The notes: generated by a model from the letters alone, not told the origin. A stretch of 64,000 bases of DNA from Hormiphora californensis (GCA_020137815.1 CM035354.1:434001-498000), one strand, 5' to 3'. Positions 1 through 13,125 are shown, counted from the first letter of the stretch. A program made the numbers and translations.

Positions 1-299
1 AGGGGTATCATGTCGGTACTCCAAAATACAGGTGAAGATCCACTCCTTCCACCTCTTTATAAATGTGTACTGTAGGACCTAATAAATCTATATTAAATTT
101 GTCGATATAATCCAGTTTCTTGTGTAAACATTGCAGTTTGTGAATAATGATATGAATACGAGCATTTCTCATACTTGTAATTTTCTCAGAATGCAACAGT
201 CTGTGAATGATTTTCAGTTCCGTCCATTTCTCATACAGAGTTCCTCACTTCCGCATGCCCAACCATTCATAGTTATATCCTGCATTCTCACGAGGAAGT

Positions 300-363
300 C
301 TCAGAGGGAGGGGAGAGAGAAAGAGATCAGAAAGAGAGAGGGAGGAGAGAGATGGAGGGAGAT

Positions 364-394
<31 letters not shown>

Positions 395-620
395 AGAGAG
401 GCAGAGAGAGAGGGAGAGGGGGGAGAGAGAGAGAGGGATCTGTGAGTGTGCTGGCTCGTGTACATGAACAATTCTTATCGAGTGCGTTTCCATGGTGACC
501 TCCAGTTAGTCTGACCAATTTCACCCCATCAACCACCCACTGCATTGAAGGATTCAAAGAAATGGAGAGAGAGAGAGAGAGCGAGGGAAGGATGAGATAG
601 AGAGAGAGAGAGAGAGTCTT
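300..620. repeat. (GA)n microsatellite cluster
   Basis: Purine-only GA runs at 300-437 and 567-617; open frames across them are compositional. Confidence 0.95.
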
Positions 621-1250
621 GGTCTTGGTCTGGATGAATGATACTTGTTACACGGCAATCGTTCCTTTGTCATCACGCACTGTAGAGTTTACAGTGCGGA
701 AGTTGCACTTTGTTTCATAAAGAGAAGAGAAAGCGTGCTCTGTGAGGGTTCAGTAGATCAACACCGCACTCCTACACAGAAGCCTTACCTACCCTGCTTG
801 TCAATGCATTACTCAACAAGCTTGTCAGGGGAAGTGTGTGTTAAAAGAGCATGTACTTCATGTCTCACTGAATTAGCTTTGAACTTTGATACGCTTTGAT
901 GTTGTGGTACTGGTATGTAGTTCTAAGAACTATTATGAACTATTAAGAACTATTAGTTCTTGAAACATTATATATTCTACCAAAAAGGGAAGGAATGCAC
1001 CAATAGACCACGGTTATTAGAGTTCAATATTTCATTCGTAATTGCTCACGGTTACGGAGTTAGCCCATGGACTCCATGATGGAGTCGAGTAGTGCTAGGG
1101 TGAATATTAAACCAAATTGCTTTAGTCGGGAAGGGAAGAGCATGGTTACTTGCATGAGCTAAAGCAGTTGATAATAAATGAATAAACATAGGTTTGCTGT
1201 CGCCAGAGTACCTAACTATCTAATTGCAGTCATATTAGTATTACCCTTAC
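620..1250. other. No gene seen
   Basis: Ordinary AT-rich sequence; a near-palindrome AAGAACTATTAGTTCTTG lies at about 946-963. Confidence 0.5.
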
Positions 1251-1252
1251 CC

Positions 1253-1254
1253 CC

Positions 1255-1305
<51 letters not shown>

Positions 1306-1335
1306 CCTCTCCCTCTCTCTTCTCTCTCTCTTCTC

Positions 1336-1407
<72 letters not shown>

Positions 1408-1425
1408 CTTTTCTCCTCTTCTTTC
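1253..1425. repeat. (CT)n microsatellite
   Basis: Almost uninterrupted CT/TC for about 170 bp. Confidence 0.97.
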
Positions 1426-2180
1426 CCTCGTGGCCTCTGGTGCAGTATTCGATGTGTGCTCCTATTCTGTCGCTCAGTCCGACTCAGTATTCCTATTTTA
1501 ATCTCCTTTTCTATTCATTTCCCTACACATAAGGTGCTCCCTTAGCACTGGACACAGCTCTCCAATAGTCTTCCTATAGCCCATTGTTGGTGTAGTTCTG
1601 TTACTTAATGCTATGCAACTTCCCCGTTCCTGTTTCTCTACTACATAATGATGAATCGTACTGGGGGTGGGCTGGGGGGAGGGGTTATAAATCCTATTTA
1701 GAGTACTCCCATTATTGATTATATATATAGTACGGGGCGGGGGTGGCTGTTATGAAACACGATGATGCTACCAAATAGCATGTAAGTGTAACCAGGTAGC
1801 GCTATGCCAGGATATAGGGTTGTATTAGGTCTGTATTTTGTCTGCTATTTCGAGACTGATGAACTGAATTTACTTAGATTCTTGTAATTAATGGATCTGC
1901 TAATGTAAGCGGCCGGGATGTGGCGGTTGGAATTGATATTTGAGGTGGTAGTTGATCTCTTCCTGGATGTGGCGAATTTCGAAATTAATGTGCGTTTATT
2001 ATTTTCTAAACTCAAGAATTAGAACTACCACACCTCAATGGAGATCTGCTAATAACACTAGTATTATTAGTCAGTAGGAGTTGAGTAGTAGTAACCGGTG
2101 CTGAACATTTTAGGAAAACCACTGCACAGCTGCAGCCCATGTTATACCACTACCACTGTCTTTGTGTGTGCATCTCTCTA
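1426..2180. other. No gene seen
   Basis: AT-rich, no long frame, no repeat recognised. Confidence 0.5.
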
Positions 2181-2182
2181 TT

Positions 2183-2183
<1 letters not shown>

Positions 2184-2262
<79 letters not shown>

Positions 2263-2275
2263 CCTCCCTCTCTCC
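2184..2275. repeat. (CT)n microsatellite
   Basis: About 90 bp of CT; a weaker CT patch follows at 2545-2590. Confidence 0.96.
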
Positions 2276-2689
2276 CCACTCTATAGGATCATATATAGGG
2301 TGGAAATCTGTGTATTTCCACAGCACTGAATCACCCACCCAAATCGTATACCACTGTGATTTCACACCTGTAACCCTTCATACCTCAACTACCCTGGTAA
2401 TACACTATAACTACCAATCCTCTGTTCTATCTATCTATCTAATTCTATCTCATTCCGTATTGACTCATTGAATCTATTTCTGAGTTAGTAGCATGATTAC
2501 AATATGTCTCTTATCTTGACATCATTCTACTCCCTCACTTTTCATTCTCTCTCCTTCTCTCTCTCTTCTCTCTCTCTCCTCTCTCTCTAGTCTCACTCTC
2601 CTCTGACTCTCCTGTTGTTTCCTCACAGGCACTACAAATTCTCTCTGTGAATATTGCTAATTTTCATTATCCCGTGTTTTGTTGTGCCC

Positions 2690-3260
2690 AAACCTTTACC
2701 AAAATAATATGAATTACAATTTTTTTTAAATCCCTTTTTTGTTTGTCCGTGTAAAATTTAGGCCCGCCCGAAAACCCCGTTGAAATACCATCTTACTTAA
2801 TTCTTTCTGCTCCTTTCCCTCCTCCTCCCCCCTTTTGAACCTTAAAACCTACTCCCCCACCAAGGACAAAAAATTGGGGGATTCCCGGGGGACACAGCTG
2901 TCCCCTTCGGGAACCTTTTGATTTCACCCGATGATTTCCAAAAACCAAACCAAACCAAACCACCCTCTGGTCAATCGGTAACCAACAAACTGAACCCGTA
3001 ACTCGTCATGGAATCCTGATCTTTCTCAGTTATTTCCGGATACCAAATCCAGTTCTTATGAAAATAAAATTTTCCCCCTCAACGCCCCAAAAAATCCTTA
3101 TTTCAGGGTCTTGGGTTTTCTTAATGAGTCTGTCTGGCCGCGAGCCGCCACCCTCCTGATTGCATTGCCGTTAAAACCTCCGGGGGCTAAATAAAATGGG
3201 AAGGGGGGGACAATTTCCCCTTTTTTTATACTTTTGATTGAGAGTTGCCTAGCGGGGCCC
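2690..3260. other. Homopolymer-enriched, probably error-rich sequence
   Basis: Excess of C, T and A runs; no gene seen. Confidence 0.55.
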
Positions 3261-3449
3261 TTAAATATTTTCTATGCCATTTAAAATTAATATTGGACTC
3301 TAAGTATAGTGTTGCCTAAAATAACAGAACGTGAAATTGTCCTCAACTTCTCTCCGTCTCCAAAGTTCCTAGATGAAGAGAGATCTGTGCATAATCGCGT
3401 AATATGCGTTGTGATTAAACTCTGGTTATTATGAAGGGGTGTTAATAAA

Positions 3450-3846
3450 AGAAAGGAAGAAGGAGGGGAGAAAATAGAGAGTAAGGGGAAAGAGAGAAGA
3501 GAGATAGAGAGTAAAAGAGAGAGAGAGAGAGAGAAGAGAGAGGGGAGAGAAGAGAGAGAGAGAAAGAGAAGTAGAGGAAAGATATAAATTGGGGGAGAAA
3601 AAAAGGGGGGTGCCTTGCTCTAGGTAAAATAAGGAAATGAAACGAAATGATCAGGACAAACAACTGTGTGTGCACCGATCATTATAAGCAGAGATCTGAA
3701 TAGAGATGAATAGAGAAAAATGGAAACCTTCTTTTTGTTCTCTCGTCCTCTCTCCTCTCCTCTTTCTTCTCTTATTCTCTCTTCCCTCCTCCTTTTTACC
3801 TTCTTCCTCCCCCCTCTTCTTTTCCTTCCTCTCTCTCTCTCTTCTC

Positions 3847-3885
<39 letters not shown>

Positions 3886-3895
3886 TTATATACAA
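3450..3895. repeat. (GA)n then (CT)n purine/pyrimidine tracts
   Basis: GA-rich 3450-3600 on the + strand is followed by CT-rich 3730-3890, giving a loose mirror around 3660. No gene. Confidence 0.92.
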
Positions 3896-4034
3896 TATCT
3901 TCCTCCTTGTTTCTTCATTCCTCACTTTCCTGCAGTTGGCTACCGTGTTGTTCTGCAAAACTGGAACAAGTGTGTCAGCTTAAAATTGGATGCTTCCATG
4001 ATACCTGCTTTAGCTGTTTAAGAGACCTCGTACA

Positions 4035-5720
4035 GTTCGAATCTATCTTCTTTTTTCTTTCTTTTTTCTTTTTTTCCGAGTCTATCCATTTCTTTAAATC
4101 TCCTATTCTTCTTTTGTTAAGATATGATCGCAAAAGGCAAGCTTCCCCTCGTCCGACCCGAAGTTGGGAGATTCGTCGAAAAAGAACCTTCAGGCTGTTA
4201 AAATATTTTTTTTATGCGGGGGCGGGCCTTTTTTTATTTTTAGTAGGGGCGGTTTGTGGGAAATTGGGTCTGGTTTTAAAATTTTATTTTGATTGATTTT
4301 TGGGACTCTAAAAAAGTCCCAAAATACCATCCCACGGGCTCTACCCAAAAAAAACCCCGGTTTACTTTTTTCGTTTATGTGATTTATGACGTTACCCAAT
4401 TACATAATAAACCGTTCCTGGTTTACTTTAGCTTAGATTTTTATACCAGCTGATAGAGGATCCTAGATTTTTCCCTTTTGGGTGGACCAAGTGGGATTTA
4501 GGGGTTTAGGTCGCATGGGAGGCGACTGGCCGTTCGATCGGGCTCGATGAAAGGTGAAAAAAAAGGGGCCCGACCTTGGGCCCCCCCCGTTCTTGGCTTA
4601 TTGGGTTTTTCGGGGTTTTCCCCCCAAAATATTTTCCCGCCATTAAAATGCTTATTTTTTGCCCCCCACTGCCATGCACATTTTTTTAATTGCTTATATT
4701 AATTTGAAATCAATTTGAATATTCCCACTTTTTTAGACCTTTTTTATATGCTTGAACTCATTACTGCAAAATTTTGGGCCCTTATTTTTTAGCCCCGAAC
4801 AAAATATTTTTAAAAGCTCAGGGGCAAGCTCCGGGGACCAGAAAAAATTCCCTTTTTTAATTGCTTATAAATTTAATTGGTAATTAATTTTTAAAATTCC
4901 CCCCTTTTTTAGACCTTTTTATTGTTGAAGGCATTCCTACAAGTTTTAAGTCGATATTTCAAGCAGATCGGAGATAATTGCGGGTCAGGTGCCCCTGGGC
5001 CCCTTTTGTTGTGGGGGGGGGCAATTTTAAAAATTTTTAATGTTTTTAATAATAAGTAAAAAAACAAAATCAGGGTCCGGGTGACTCTCAGTTATACCAC
5101 AGAAAATGCCTACAAAATTTTGATCGATATGCAAACGTGTGGCCCCAGTTTGAATTTTAAATTGCCAGGGGGAGTTTTTTTTTTAAATGCCCCGGGGCAA
5201 AAATTTAGGGGCACCAGAAAAAAGTCCTTTTGGGGTGCCTTATAAATATTATACTTAAATTTTTTACATTCTAATTTTTTTAGACATTTTTTTTTTGAAG
5301 AGCATTTCCACAAAATTTAAAATCGTATTTAAGAGAGGGAGAAAAATTTTTGGTCAAACTCCCAAAACACCCCCATGCCAGGGGCACGGTTTAGGGCTAC
5401 TTTTTAATACCTATAATTAATTAATTAGGCAAAAAATCAAAAATCCGGCCACGTTATGACACGTAGTTATTACCTAGAACACGCCTACAAAATTTCAGGT
5501 CGATATCTCAAAAATTTTTGGCCACAATCGCTGCCTGAAAATTTGCCAAAACCCCCCCCCAAAAGAAAGAAAACTACGTTTGTATATATAGGGCCGGCTT
5601 TTTGGATTTGGTGCAGGGGCAAAAATTTTTTTTTCTTCGTTTTTTCTGTTTTCTTCGGGTCGGAGGTGCCTGCCGGCACCTAAATATGTTTTATGCTATT
5701 TTCTTGTTGGGTGTGGCTAT
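4035..5720. other. Homopolymer-enriched sequence over a degenerate repeat
   Basis: AT-rich with many CCCC/TTTT/AAAA runs; underlying about 180-bp repeat noted separately. No gene. Confidence 0.55.
4740..5520. repeat. Degenerate tandem repeat, about 180-200 bp period
   Basis: CCTACAAAATTTnAGGTCGATAT-like cores recur near 4935, 5110, 5303 and 5481, and TTTTTTAGACCTTTTT near 4731, 4910 and 5277. Homopolymer errors blur the units. Confidence 0.6.
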
Positions 5721-5889
5721 TGTGAGCTGGTAGTGCTGTGGTGCTGAGTCGATGTGTGTTGATTGAGTAGACAAGCCTGTTCTGAGTTACATCCGCGTAT
5801 CAATAATCTGTTGCAGTTTTTTTACAGTTTTTACATGTTATCAGTCTGCAAGGCCATGAACCTCTCTTTACTCCTCTTCTCTTTCTCAG

Positions 5890-5981
5890 CTCGGGCCTCC
5901 CCCACACTTTATCTCTCTCACTCTATCCCCCCCACTCTCTGTCTCTCTCTCTCTCTCTCTATCCCTCTGTCTCTGTCTCTC

Positions 5982-6053
<72 letters not shown>

Positions 6054-6085
6054 TCTCCCTCTCTATCCCTCTATCTCTCTCACCC
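5890..6085. repeat. (CT)n microsatellite
   Basis: CT with occasional GT and CC; the pure core is 5985-6045. Confidence 0.95.
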
Positions 6086-6089
6086 ACGG

Positions 6090-6978
6090 CCTCTTTTCCT
6101 GGCACGTGCAAGTTAAAAGGCGTTTAGGTCAGCTCGTTTTAAAGTCACATCCCATTGCAGAATATAGTCCTATCTATCTCGAGTTGTTGACTCCATGTCT
6201 CTCTTGTTCTATCTCCCTCTATCTCCCTCTATCAACACGTTCCTCCCGTGCATGCCAAGTTGTTTAATGGAACTATCTCTATTGGGGAAATCAGCTCCCC
6301 CCCCCCTCTAGATCTAGTTGAGCTTGATCCGCCATTTTCCAGGAATCTGTCTAATTTGACATCTATGCTATTGAATCAGTGCTTTGTATTACAGATCTAA
6401 GGAATATTAACCCTAACCATTCCCCTGTCTAGCTCGATTTATATGGCCCGGTGATGCTCAAGAGGAGCGACTAAAAGACAGAGATCTGTGATTTAATATG
6501 GACGACCTATCGGCGTTGCCCCGGAAACAAGGATTAAACAAGCCCCGGTCCAGGTCCCACTCTGTCTTTGTGCACGGGAGTACAGCCACACCATTCTTCA
6601 AACCCCAGGTATGAACCTTTGTTGTTGTGTGTGTTTGTTTTCGTGTGTGTTGGTATGTCCGTTTGTTTGTTTTCGTGTGTGTCGGTATGTCTGTTTGTGT
6701 GTTTTTTTGCTCGATGGTTTGTGTGTTTGATTACTGGTTGGTTGGTTTGTGTGTTAAATTTATTTGTTTGTGCCAAATTTGGATTTACAAAAAGAAAATA
6801 TATTGGGGTAGTGGTACACCAAAATTTGGTCATCATGTAACGGCTGCTGCAGTATAGACGCATGCCGGCCGCCGGGCAGGACGATTGCACGTTATCAAGG
6901 CGAGAACGCGGCAGAGTACGCCATAGTTCAATAATAAATGGTTTAGGCCACTACTGCTGCTGTCATCCTCTATAATAA
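6090..6978. other. No gene; GT-rich patch and adaptor-like text
   Basis: 6620-6770 is TGTGTTTG-rich. At 6865-6920 there are strings close to library adaptors (see findings). Confidence 0.5.
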
Positions 6979-6979
6979 C

Positions 6980-7707
6980 GGGTGATAACTAAAAGATGTC
7001 ACAAATTCAAAACAGCTGTATAATTTTTCCCTTTTGAGATACAGCTTCGGGCCAGTTATAAAACGATTTTTCAGACAATTTTGAATCGGAATAATATAGG
7101 AAAGAAAAAAAAGTTTTTTTCTTTGCGATATGGATCATTTCTTTTGCCCCCCCCCAAAGCATTTAGTAGTGAAATTAACCTTTCTAGCACTCTAGCACCT
7201 GTTTATTCAAGATTCGTTCGGGACGTGATTAGAATGATTTATCGGGACAATTTTGAACAAATTAACTTTGTTTAAAATTTCAAAAATTTAAAATTTTCCT
7301 ATCAGAAACTTTTGTAACAAAGCGTAGTTTACAGGTTTTGAGAAAACGCCCTTTCGACGATCTCTTGAAAAAATTTAAAGACCCTGAAAACCCCAAATTT
7401 TTTAATGAGCTAAAAGTTCAAAATTGGCGTATTTTACATAGCATAACAACCAAACCCCCAATTATTAAATTTTTTTCCATCGGGAAAAATCATTTTGATC
7501 ACATAGAAGTTTCAAAACTCCGTACTACATGCTTTACTGGATAAGTGAAAGACAATATCGATAAAAAAGAATTTTTAGGTTTTGCCGGGTTAAATATTTT
7601 CCGATTCAAAATTGTCTGAAAAATCTTCTATAACTGGCCCCCGGGTGTATCTAAAGGGAAAAAAAATTTCAGCTGTTTAAAATTTTTGACATCTTTTTGT
7701 TTTACCC
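6980..7707. mobile_element. 728-bp MITE with about 115-bp inverted ends
   Basis: Left arm (6980-7095) and right arm (about 7600-7707) share GGGTnA..AAAAGATGTC, AACAGCTG, GGCCAGTTATA and TTTTTCAGACAATTTTG in mirrored order. An isolated matching end (AGGGTAAAACAAAAAGATG) recurs at about 33759. No transposase. Confidence 0.75.
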
Positions 7708-7740
7708 TTAGTAGTTAGCTGATCCTTTTTCCTTGCCCGA

Positions 7741-7774
7741 GACCCCCCCCCCCCCCCTCTCTCTCTCTCCCCTT

Positions 7775-7858
<84 letters not shown>

Positions 7859-7860
7859 CC
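7741..7860. repeat. Poly-C then (CT)n microsatellite
   Basis: Run of Cs followed by about 90 bp of CT, directly after the MITE ending at 7707. Confidence 0.95.
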
Positions 7861-8192
7861 GCTGATCCCCCGTCTGAAGTATTTAATGTCGGACAGACTA
7901 TAATTCTGCTTGTCACTAAACTTGTTTATTAGCTATCTTAGAGTTACTAAGGGAAGAGAGTAGATTAAGCTTTATATTGGTACTGACAAAATACGCTAAA
8001 ATCTCACCTTTCTATCTCTCATTTCATATTTAAGTTTCTTCTTTCATTTCTTGCATTTGAGTTTCTTTTTTCCTCGTTCCTGGAAGCCAATTTCCGGAAA
8101 CAAAGCTTAAGGGCCCGCTACTAAGGTGACGTCCTGGCTACAAAATAGCCGAACGGATCCTTCCTTGGATCCGACTCCAATGTACTCCAAGG

Positions 8193-8244
<52 letters not shown>

Positions 8245-8684
8245 CCTCTCTCTTTTAGGTGTTATTGCTTTAAAACCTAATTTTCTAAAACTTTTGTGAT
8301 CTAAGATTCTTTGACGTCGTTTTTATTTCCCAGTGTGGTGGCGGTAATATACAATTAATATGGGGACATAAAAACACTAGAAAGTGTGATCATTTATATT
8401 CACACGACCTGCTCGTGACTTTTTTCATTTTGTTGTTACCGTCACTGAATTCATTTTGTTGGCGACACAATTCAAGTTGCTGACGTTGCAACTCATTTCT
8501 TTTGTTAAGACCATAGAATGAAGTTGTGTTTCTTTGCTGTTTATTTTAATGTATGTGGTACATATATAAAACGGCTGTTTTAGGGCATTGGGTAAATTGG
8601 GCAGTGGTGAATCAGTTGGGCAAGGGACAAGTGTGAATGAGTTAGAATGAATTTGGTTTTATGCCACATCTACTACGATGCATT
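7861..8684. other. No gene seen
   Basis: AT-rich; a small stem CGGATCCTTCCTTGGATCCG lies at 8153-8172. Confidence 0.5.
8194..8255. repeat. (CT)n microsatellite
   Basis: About 60 bp of CT with one CCT interruption. Confidence 0.93.
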
Positions 8685-8970
8685 CTTTTCTCTCTTCTCT
8701 CTCTATCCTTATCATCTATCTCTTCTCTCTGTCTCCCTCTCTCCCCCTCTATCTCTCTCCCTCTCTCTGTCTCTCTCTGCTCTCTCTCTCTGTCCCTCTC
8801 TCTGTCGCCCTCTGGCTTGCTCTCTCTCTCCTCTCTCTATCGTCTCTCTCGTCTGCGATACTTCTCTCTCCGTCTCTCATGCGCTCTCCTCATCTCCCTT
8901 AGATCTCTCTCCTCTCTCTCTCTCTTCTCTCTTTCGCTCGTCTCTCCTCATCTCTCCCTGTCTCACTCAC
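8685..8970. repeat. Imperfect CT-rich tract
   Basis: CT with frequent G/A interruptions; three overlapping open frames here are compositional. Confidence 0.85.
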
Positions 8971-9809
8971 CATGCAACAATGTAATGAGTTTTGTTATTT
9001 ACCTGAACAAGCTGCAGCTGCGAACACGTACGTGTGGTTGTAGGTACGAGTCTTCTCTTTTTTTCTACCTCTTTCTCTCTCTTTCTCACTCTGTTTCATT
9101 CATACTCGACTGAAGACTCGACAACCTTGTTAATTGGGGGGGGGGGGTTACTAGGCTATTACTGCAGAACCGTTACTCAGATTAGCATGTCCTTCTTAAT
9201 CAAAGTCTGTATATAATATATCAACAATGATCTAGTTGTAGATCTCACGAGATCAGCCCGACTGATCACTAGATCACAGTCGATACCCCACGGGGTGGTT
9301 AGGATTATATTGCAGATGAATATATCACCTAGATATTAGATAACACAGTAGTAGTGCAGTTAGTTCATGTAGCTCAGGTGTTCACAGATAATATTATGAG
9401 ACATGCTCATGAATTTTTTGTCAACGTGAAATTTAAACTCATGTAGTATCATGTTTGGTTGAAATCATTTGAGTCACTGATTTGGGCAGTGTCATATCTC
9501 TTTTAATCAAGAATCCTCCGAGTCTCACGACTCATAGACCATTTATGACCTGCAGTGCAGCACTTGGGATGGAATTCCTATTATATCAGTATTGACAGTT
9601 GACAACCCCCAAACTTTTGTGCCCAAATATGTAATGGCATTTGGTAGAAAACACACTTTTGAGAAGACCGACTGACACTTTTTGACTGACACTTCGCAGG
9701 AAAAGGAGAGAGTAAGACGGAACATACGGGGTGTTCATTTTTAAAATGTTTAGGATAAAAGAGTTCTGGGTGATAGGAGGGCAATTGTGGGTAGGTTATT
9801 GGAAGCGCG
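8971..9809. other. No gene seen
   Basis: Mixed sequence with a G run at 9137-9147; short minus-strand frames (9543-9784) have no family likeness. Confidence 0.45.
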
Positions 9810-10075
9810 TGTCTCTGCTCTCGCTGTAACTCTCATCGCGTCGCCCTAGCCCGGCAGTCTCACTCTGCTCTAACTCTTCTCTCTCGTCCCCCACCTCTAC
9901 GCGTCTCCCTCCAGCCCTCTCTACCACTCGTGTCTCTCATACCACCCTCTTCTCTATCTCCTCTCCCTTCCCAAATTGTCTCGTCTCATCTCTAGATGTC
10001 CTCCTCTCTCTCTCTCTCTCTCTCTCACACACTCTCCCCCTCTCTCTCCTTCTCTCTATCTCTCTCTCTCCCAAA
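9810..10075. repeat. Imperfect CT-rich tract
   Basis: Degenerate TCTC with a purer core at 10003-10072. Confidence 0.8.
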
Positions 10076-10639
10076 TGTGTCAATTTCACAGTATGAAATC
10101 TCGTAAGGAAATGTCATACAGGCTATCTCTTCCTTCCATTTGCATTATAATGCTAGCTCCATACATACATTCCCTCAGCCTCTTGCTTTTTGTCAGAGAG
10201 AATCTGTCTATTAGTGAGCGTTTTGGAAATCCTGACCGATAGTTAGATATCATATGCTAGCATACAGATCGAGTCATTATGTTTTAAAATCTATTCTTGA
10301 ATTTATTCTTTTTGAATTTTTTGTTGATCTTTTAGTTTGTGCACGACCGACCAGAGACAAACAAGAGGCAAACAAAGTGAATTAATGATTTGGCACCCTA
10401 GGATACGCCTCAAAGATATCCTAGCTAACTTAGAGCTGGTATATCATAGCGCTGGCAAGCGCCCGGGGCCCAATCCTCCCTCCCCAACCATCCTTCCTTT
10501 AAAAATGTCCATTTTCCAAGCATTCTTGCCTCCAGTGAATGGAAAATCGAAATTGCGAAAAAAAATTTTTTTGAATTTTTTGAAATTTTTTGAAAATTTT
10601 GACAGCGCTACTATACTTATTGTCTGAAATCGGCGATTT

Positions 10640-11070
10640 CAACTTTGTTTTGGACAACCTTCCCGTTGTCCTACGAACTTGCCGCTTGGTAGTTCGTGTT
10701 GCCTTGACACCTAGAGCACACGTTTAAAATTTCATGCAAATCGGAGTTACGGTTTTTACGTTACAGAGGGTCGTATTTTAGACAAAATGTCCGTTTTTCG
10801 CGTCACGAACGACCGTAAAATAACCACTTTTTTGCGTAGTTAATAGAGGCCAGAGTTTTAAGGCTATCACCATGAAACTTTGGATAGAGAAAACGGACAG
10901 TCATAACAAAAGTTATGACTGTCTTAAGTTTTCTTTGGCGTCTAAGACAGCCTTCCCGTCGTTCTACGAATACGCCACTTGGTACGTAATGTTGTCTCGA
11001 CATCTTGAACACACGATCAAAATTTCAAGCAAATCCGAGTTACGGTTCTTCAGTTACGGGCATCTGACTG
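10640..11070. repeat. Two diverged copies of an about 295-bp unit
   Basis: GACAACCTTCCCGTTGTCCTACGAA..CGGAGTTACGGTTTTTACGT near 10655-10760 matches GACAGCCTTCCCGTCGTTCTACGAA..CGAGTTACGGTTCTTCAGT near 10948-11057 at roughly 75-80% by eye. Confidence 0.7.
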
Positions 11071-11079
11071 TATTAAGAT

Positions 11080-11430
11080 GAAAGACGATTTTCAAAAAAA
11101 CCTAGAAAAGAGCAAATTAAACTATAAATCATGATTTTATCACATATATTTTGCCAACGTAGGTCAACTGCTGTATTTTCAGATATAATTGGAAGTCATA
11201 TCTAGATTTATGACTGTCTTAAATTTAAGACGATTTTATAAACGCCTAGAAAGAAGCGTTTCAGAGTCTAAATTAATATTGAATCAGATGTATTTTATAA
11301 AATAAGGTTTACAGCCGCATTTTCAGTTATAATGGGTAGTTACATCTAGAGTTATGACTGTCTTAAATATAAGACGATTTAAAAAAACCGAGAAAAGAGC
11401 GAATTAGCATCTAGAACCTGATTGTATCAG
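11080..11430. repeat. About 145-bp tandem repeat, 2.5 copies
   Basis: AAGACGATTT..CCTAGAAAAGAGC recurs at 11082, 11227 and 11371, with ATGACTGTCTTAAATnTAAGA before each. Confidence 0.8.
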
Positions 11431-11529
11431 ATATATTTGATTATCAATGCTTATCCGTGATCGTTATCCGTTATCGAAATCAGAGATCTCTCTAGAGAAT
11501 AATCGCAGATAACTAACCACGACAACTCA

Positions 11530-11700
11530 TCGCGAATGAGTAATATGATAGTTACCAATCGCGGATAGCTAATCGCAAATATAGCTAATCGCGATAGCTA
11601 ATCGTGATAATTAATCGCGATAACTTATAACGGATTCGTGATCAGCTATCCGCGATTGGTTGTCCGCGATTACTATCATATTCGTTATTCGCAATTGATA
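11530..11700. repeat. TAATCGCGATAGC-type repeats in inverted arrangement
   Basis: Short units around AATCGCGATAGCT recur directly, and a left block (GAGTAATATGATAGTTACCA) is mirrored by ACTATCATATTCGTTATTC at about 11670-11690. Confidence 0.7.
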
Positions 11701-11790
11701 TCCGAGATTGGATATCTGCGATTGAAAAAGTCCGTGAATCCCCAATCCACGTTTATTAAACTCAGCTAAGTAGTATAACAAAATGCCTGA

Positions 11791-12227
11791 TACTAGATCC
11801 AAAAACCAAACAAGTTTGGTGGATAGCCGGGGCCGCAGAAATTTAAAAACGTGCGAAAGTTTTGATACATGAACTTTCGGGGCCTGGGGTGCTGTTAAAT
11901 TCGCGTTTCCATGATAGTCAGCCGTTCTTTCAAAACACACTATTATTCTGCAAAACAGACTCTGAAACGACCCACTGTGTGCAGTATATTATACGTGATA
12001 TGTGTCGAGCTGTATAATGTATGATAATGTGGAATCAAAAATAATGATAACTTGCAATCATTGCGATAGTTTTCCTGGAGTATAGTTTGAAAATGTTGCA
12101 TAATCATGGAAACGCGAATTTAACAGCACCCCAGGCCCCGAAAGTTCATGTATCAAAACTTTCGCACGTTTTTAAATTTCTGCGGCCCCGGCTATCCACC
12201 AAACTTGTTTGGTTTTTGGATCTAGTA
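11791..12227. mobile_element. 437-bp element with perfect 125-bp inverted arms
   Basis: Arms 11791-11915 and 12103-12227 are identical over 125 bp when one is reverse-complemented by eye, around a 187-bp unique centre. The ends read TACTAGATCC / GGATCTAGTA. No coding. Confidence 0.88.
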
Positions 12228-12734
12228 ATTGGACATATCTTGTCAAGTGGTAGGGTGCGCTAAGTACTTATCCAATCAATCATCTTGTGGGATCTAGCTG
12301 TCTTGGCATGTTAAAGAGTAAGAGAGGGAGAGAGAGAAGGAGTGAAAGTAAGAGGGAGAGAGTGAGAGAGGTACTTATGAGTAAGAGAAAGAGAGATATA
12401 TCACGATCATGTAGAGAGAGGTGGTAACCACCACGCGACCATTTAGTTCAGGGGTTCATCGTGAGAACCTGTCTCAAGATGAACCACTTAACTAAGTCTC
12501 ATTAGCTGCCACACCGTGATATATCTCGCTGAAATTTGTCCCCAACTCTCGTTACCCCTCTTTAGATCTAGATCAACCAGCGATCCATCACACCTAGCAG
12601 AGCTCTGTTTAGTGTTTACCTCTGTTTTTCACCCTCTCACTCATACATTTTCAAACATTGCAAACTCTCCACCACTCCCAACACTTCTATTGTCATTATG
12701 GAAATTCCTCTTCTCTCTATTTATGCCTTTGTGC
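12228..12734. other. No gene; GA-rich patch
   Basis: GA-rich 12315-12420; GATATATCACG near 12394 is mirrored by CGTGATATATC near 12515. Confidence 0.5.
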
Positions 12735-12765
12735 GTGTGCCACTCTCTCTCTCTCTCTTTCTTTT

Positions 12766-12827
<62 letters not shown>

Positions 12828-13125
12828 TCTCTCTCCTTCTCTCTCTCTCTCTTTCTTTCTTTTTCTCTCTCTCACTCTCTCTCTCTCTCTCTCCCTCTTT
12901 CCATGCTCCCCTGGCTCTCTGCCTGTGCTTTCAATGACGTCACGTGTATACACACAGTACCTGTACTCAAACAATTGCATTGAGGCAGGGAAAAATAGAT
13001 ATTAAGAGAGAGGCATAGAGATAGAGATAGAGAGGGTGAGATCGAGAGAGACAGAGCTACAGAGAGACAGAGAGATAGAGAGATAGAGAGTCAGAGAAAG
13101 AGACTGAGAAAGAGAGGTAGAGAGA
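12735..13125. repeat. (CT)n then (GAGA/GATA)n
   Basis: CT tract 12740-12902; GA/GATA tract 13005-13125, strand-mirrored composition as at 3450-3895. Confidence 0.93.

Noticed and set aside
1178-1501. Leu/Ser-repeat and Arg/Glu-repeat frames here and at every CT/GA tract
   Set aside because: (CT)n and (GA)n keep all frames open; the peptides are pure LS or RE repeats.
6568-6857. Cys/Val-rich frames
   Set aside because: TGTGTTTG low-complexity DNA; the frames overlap in two phases.
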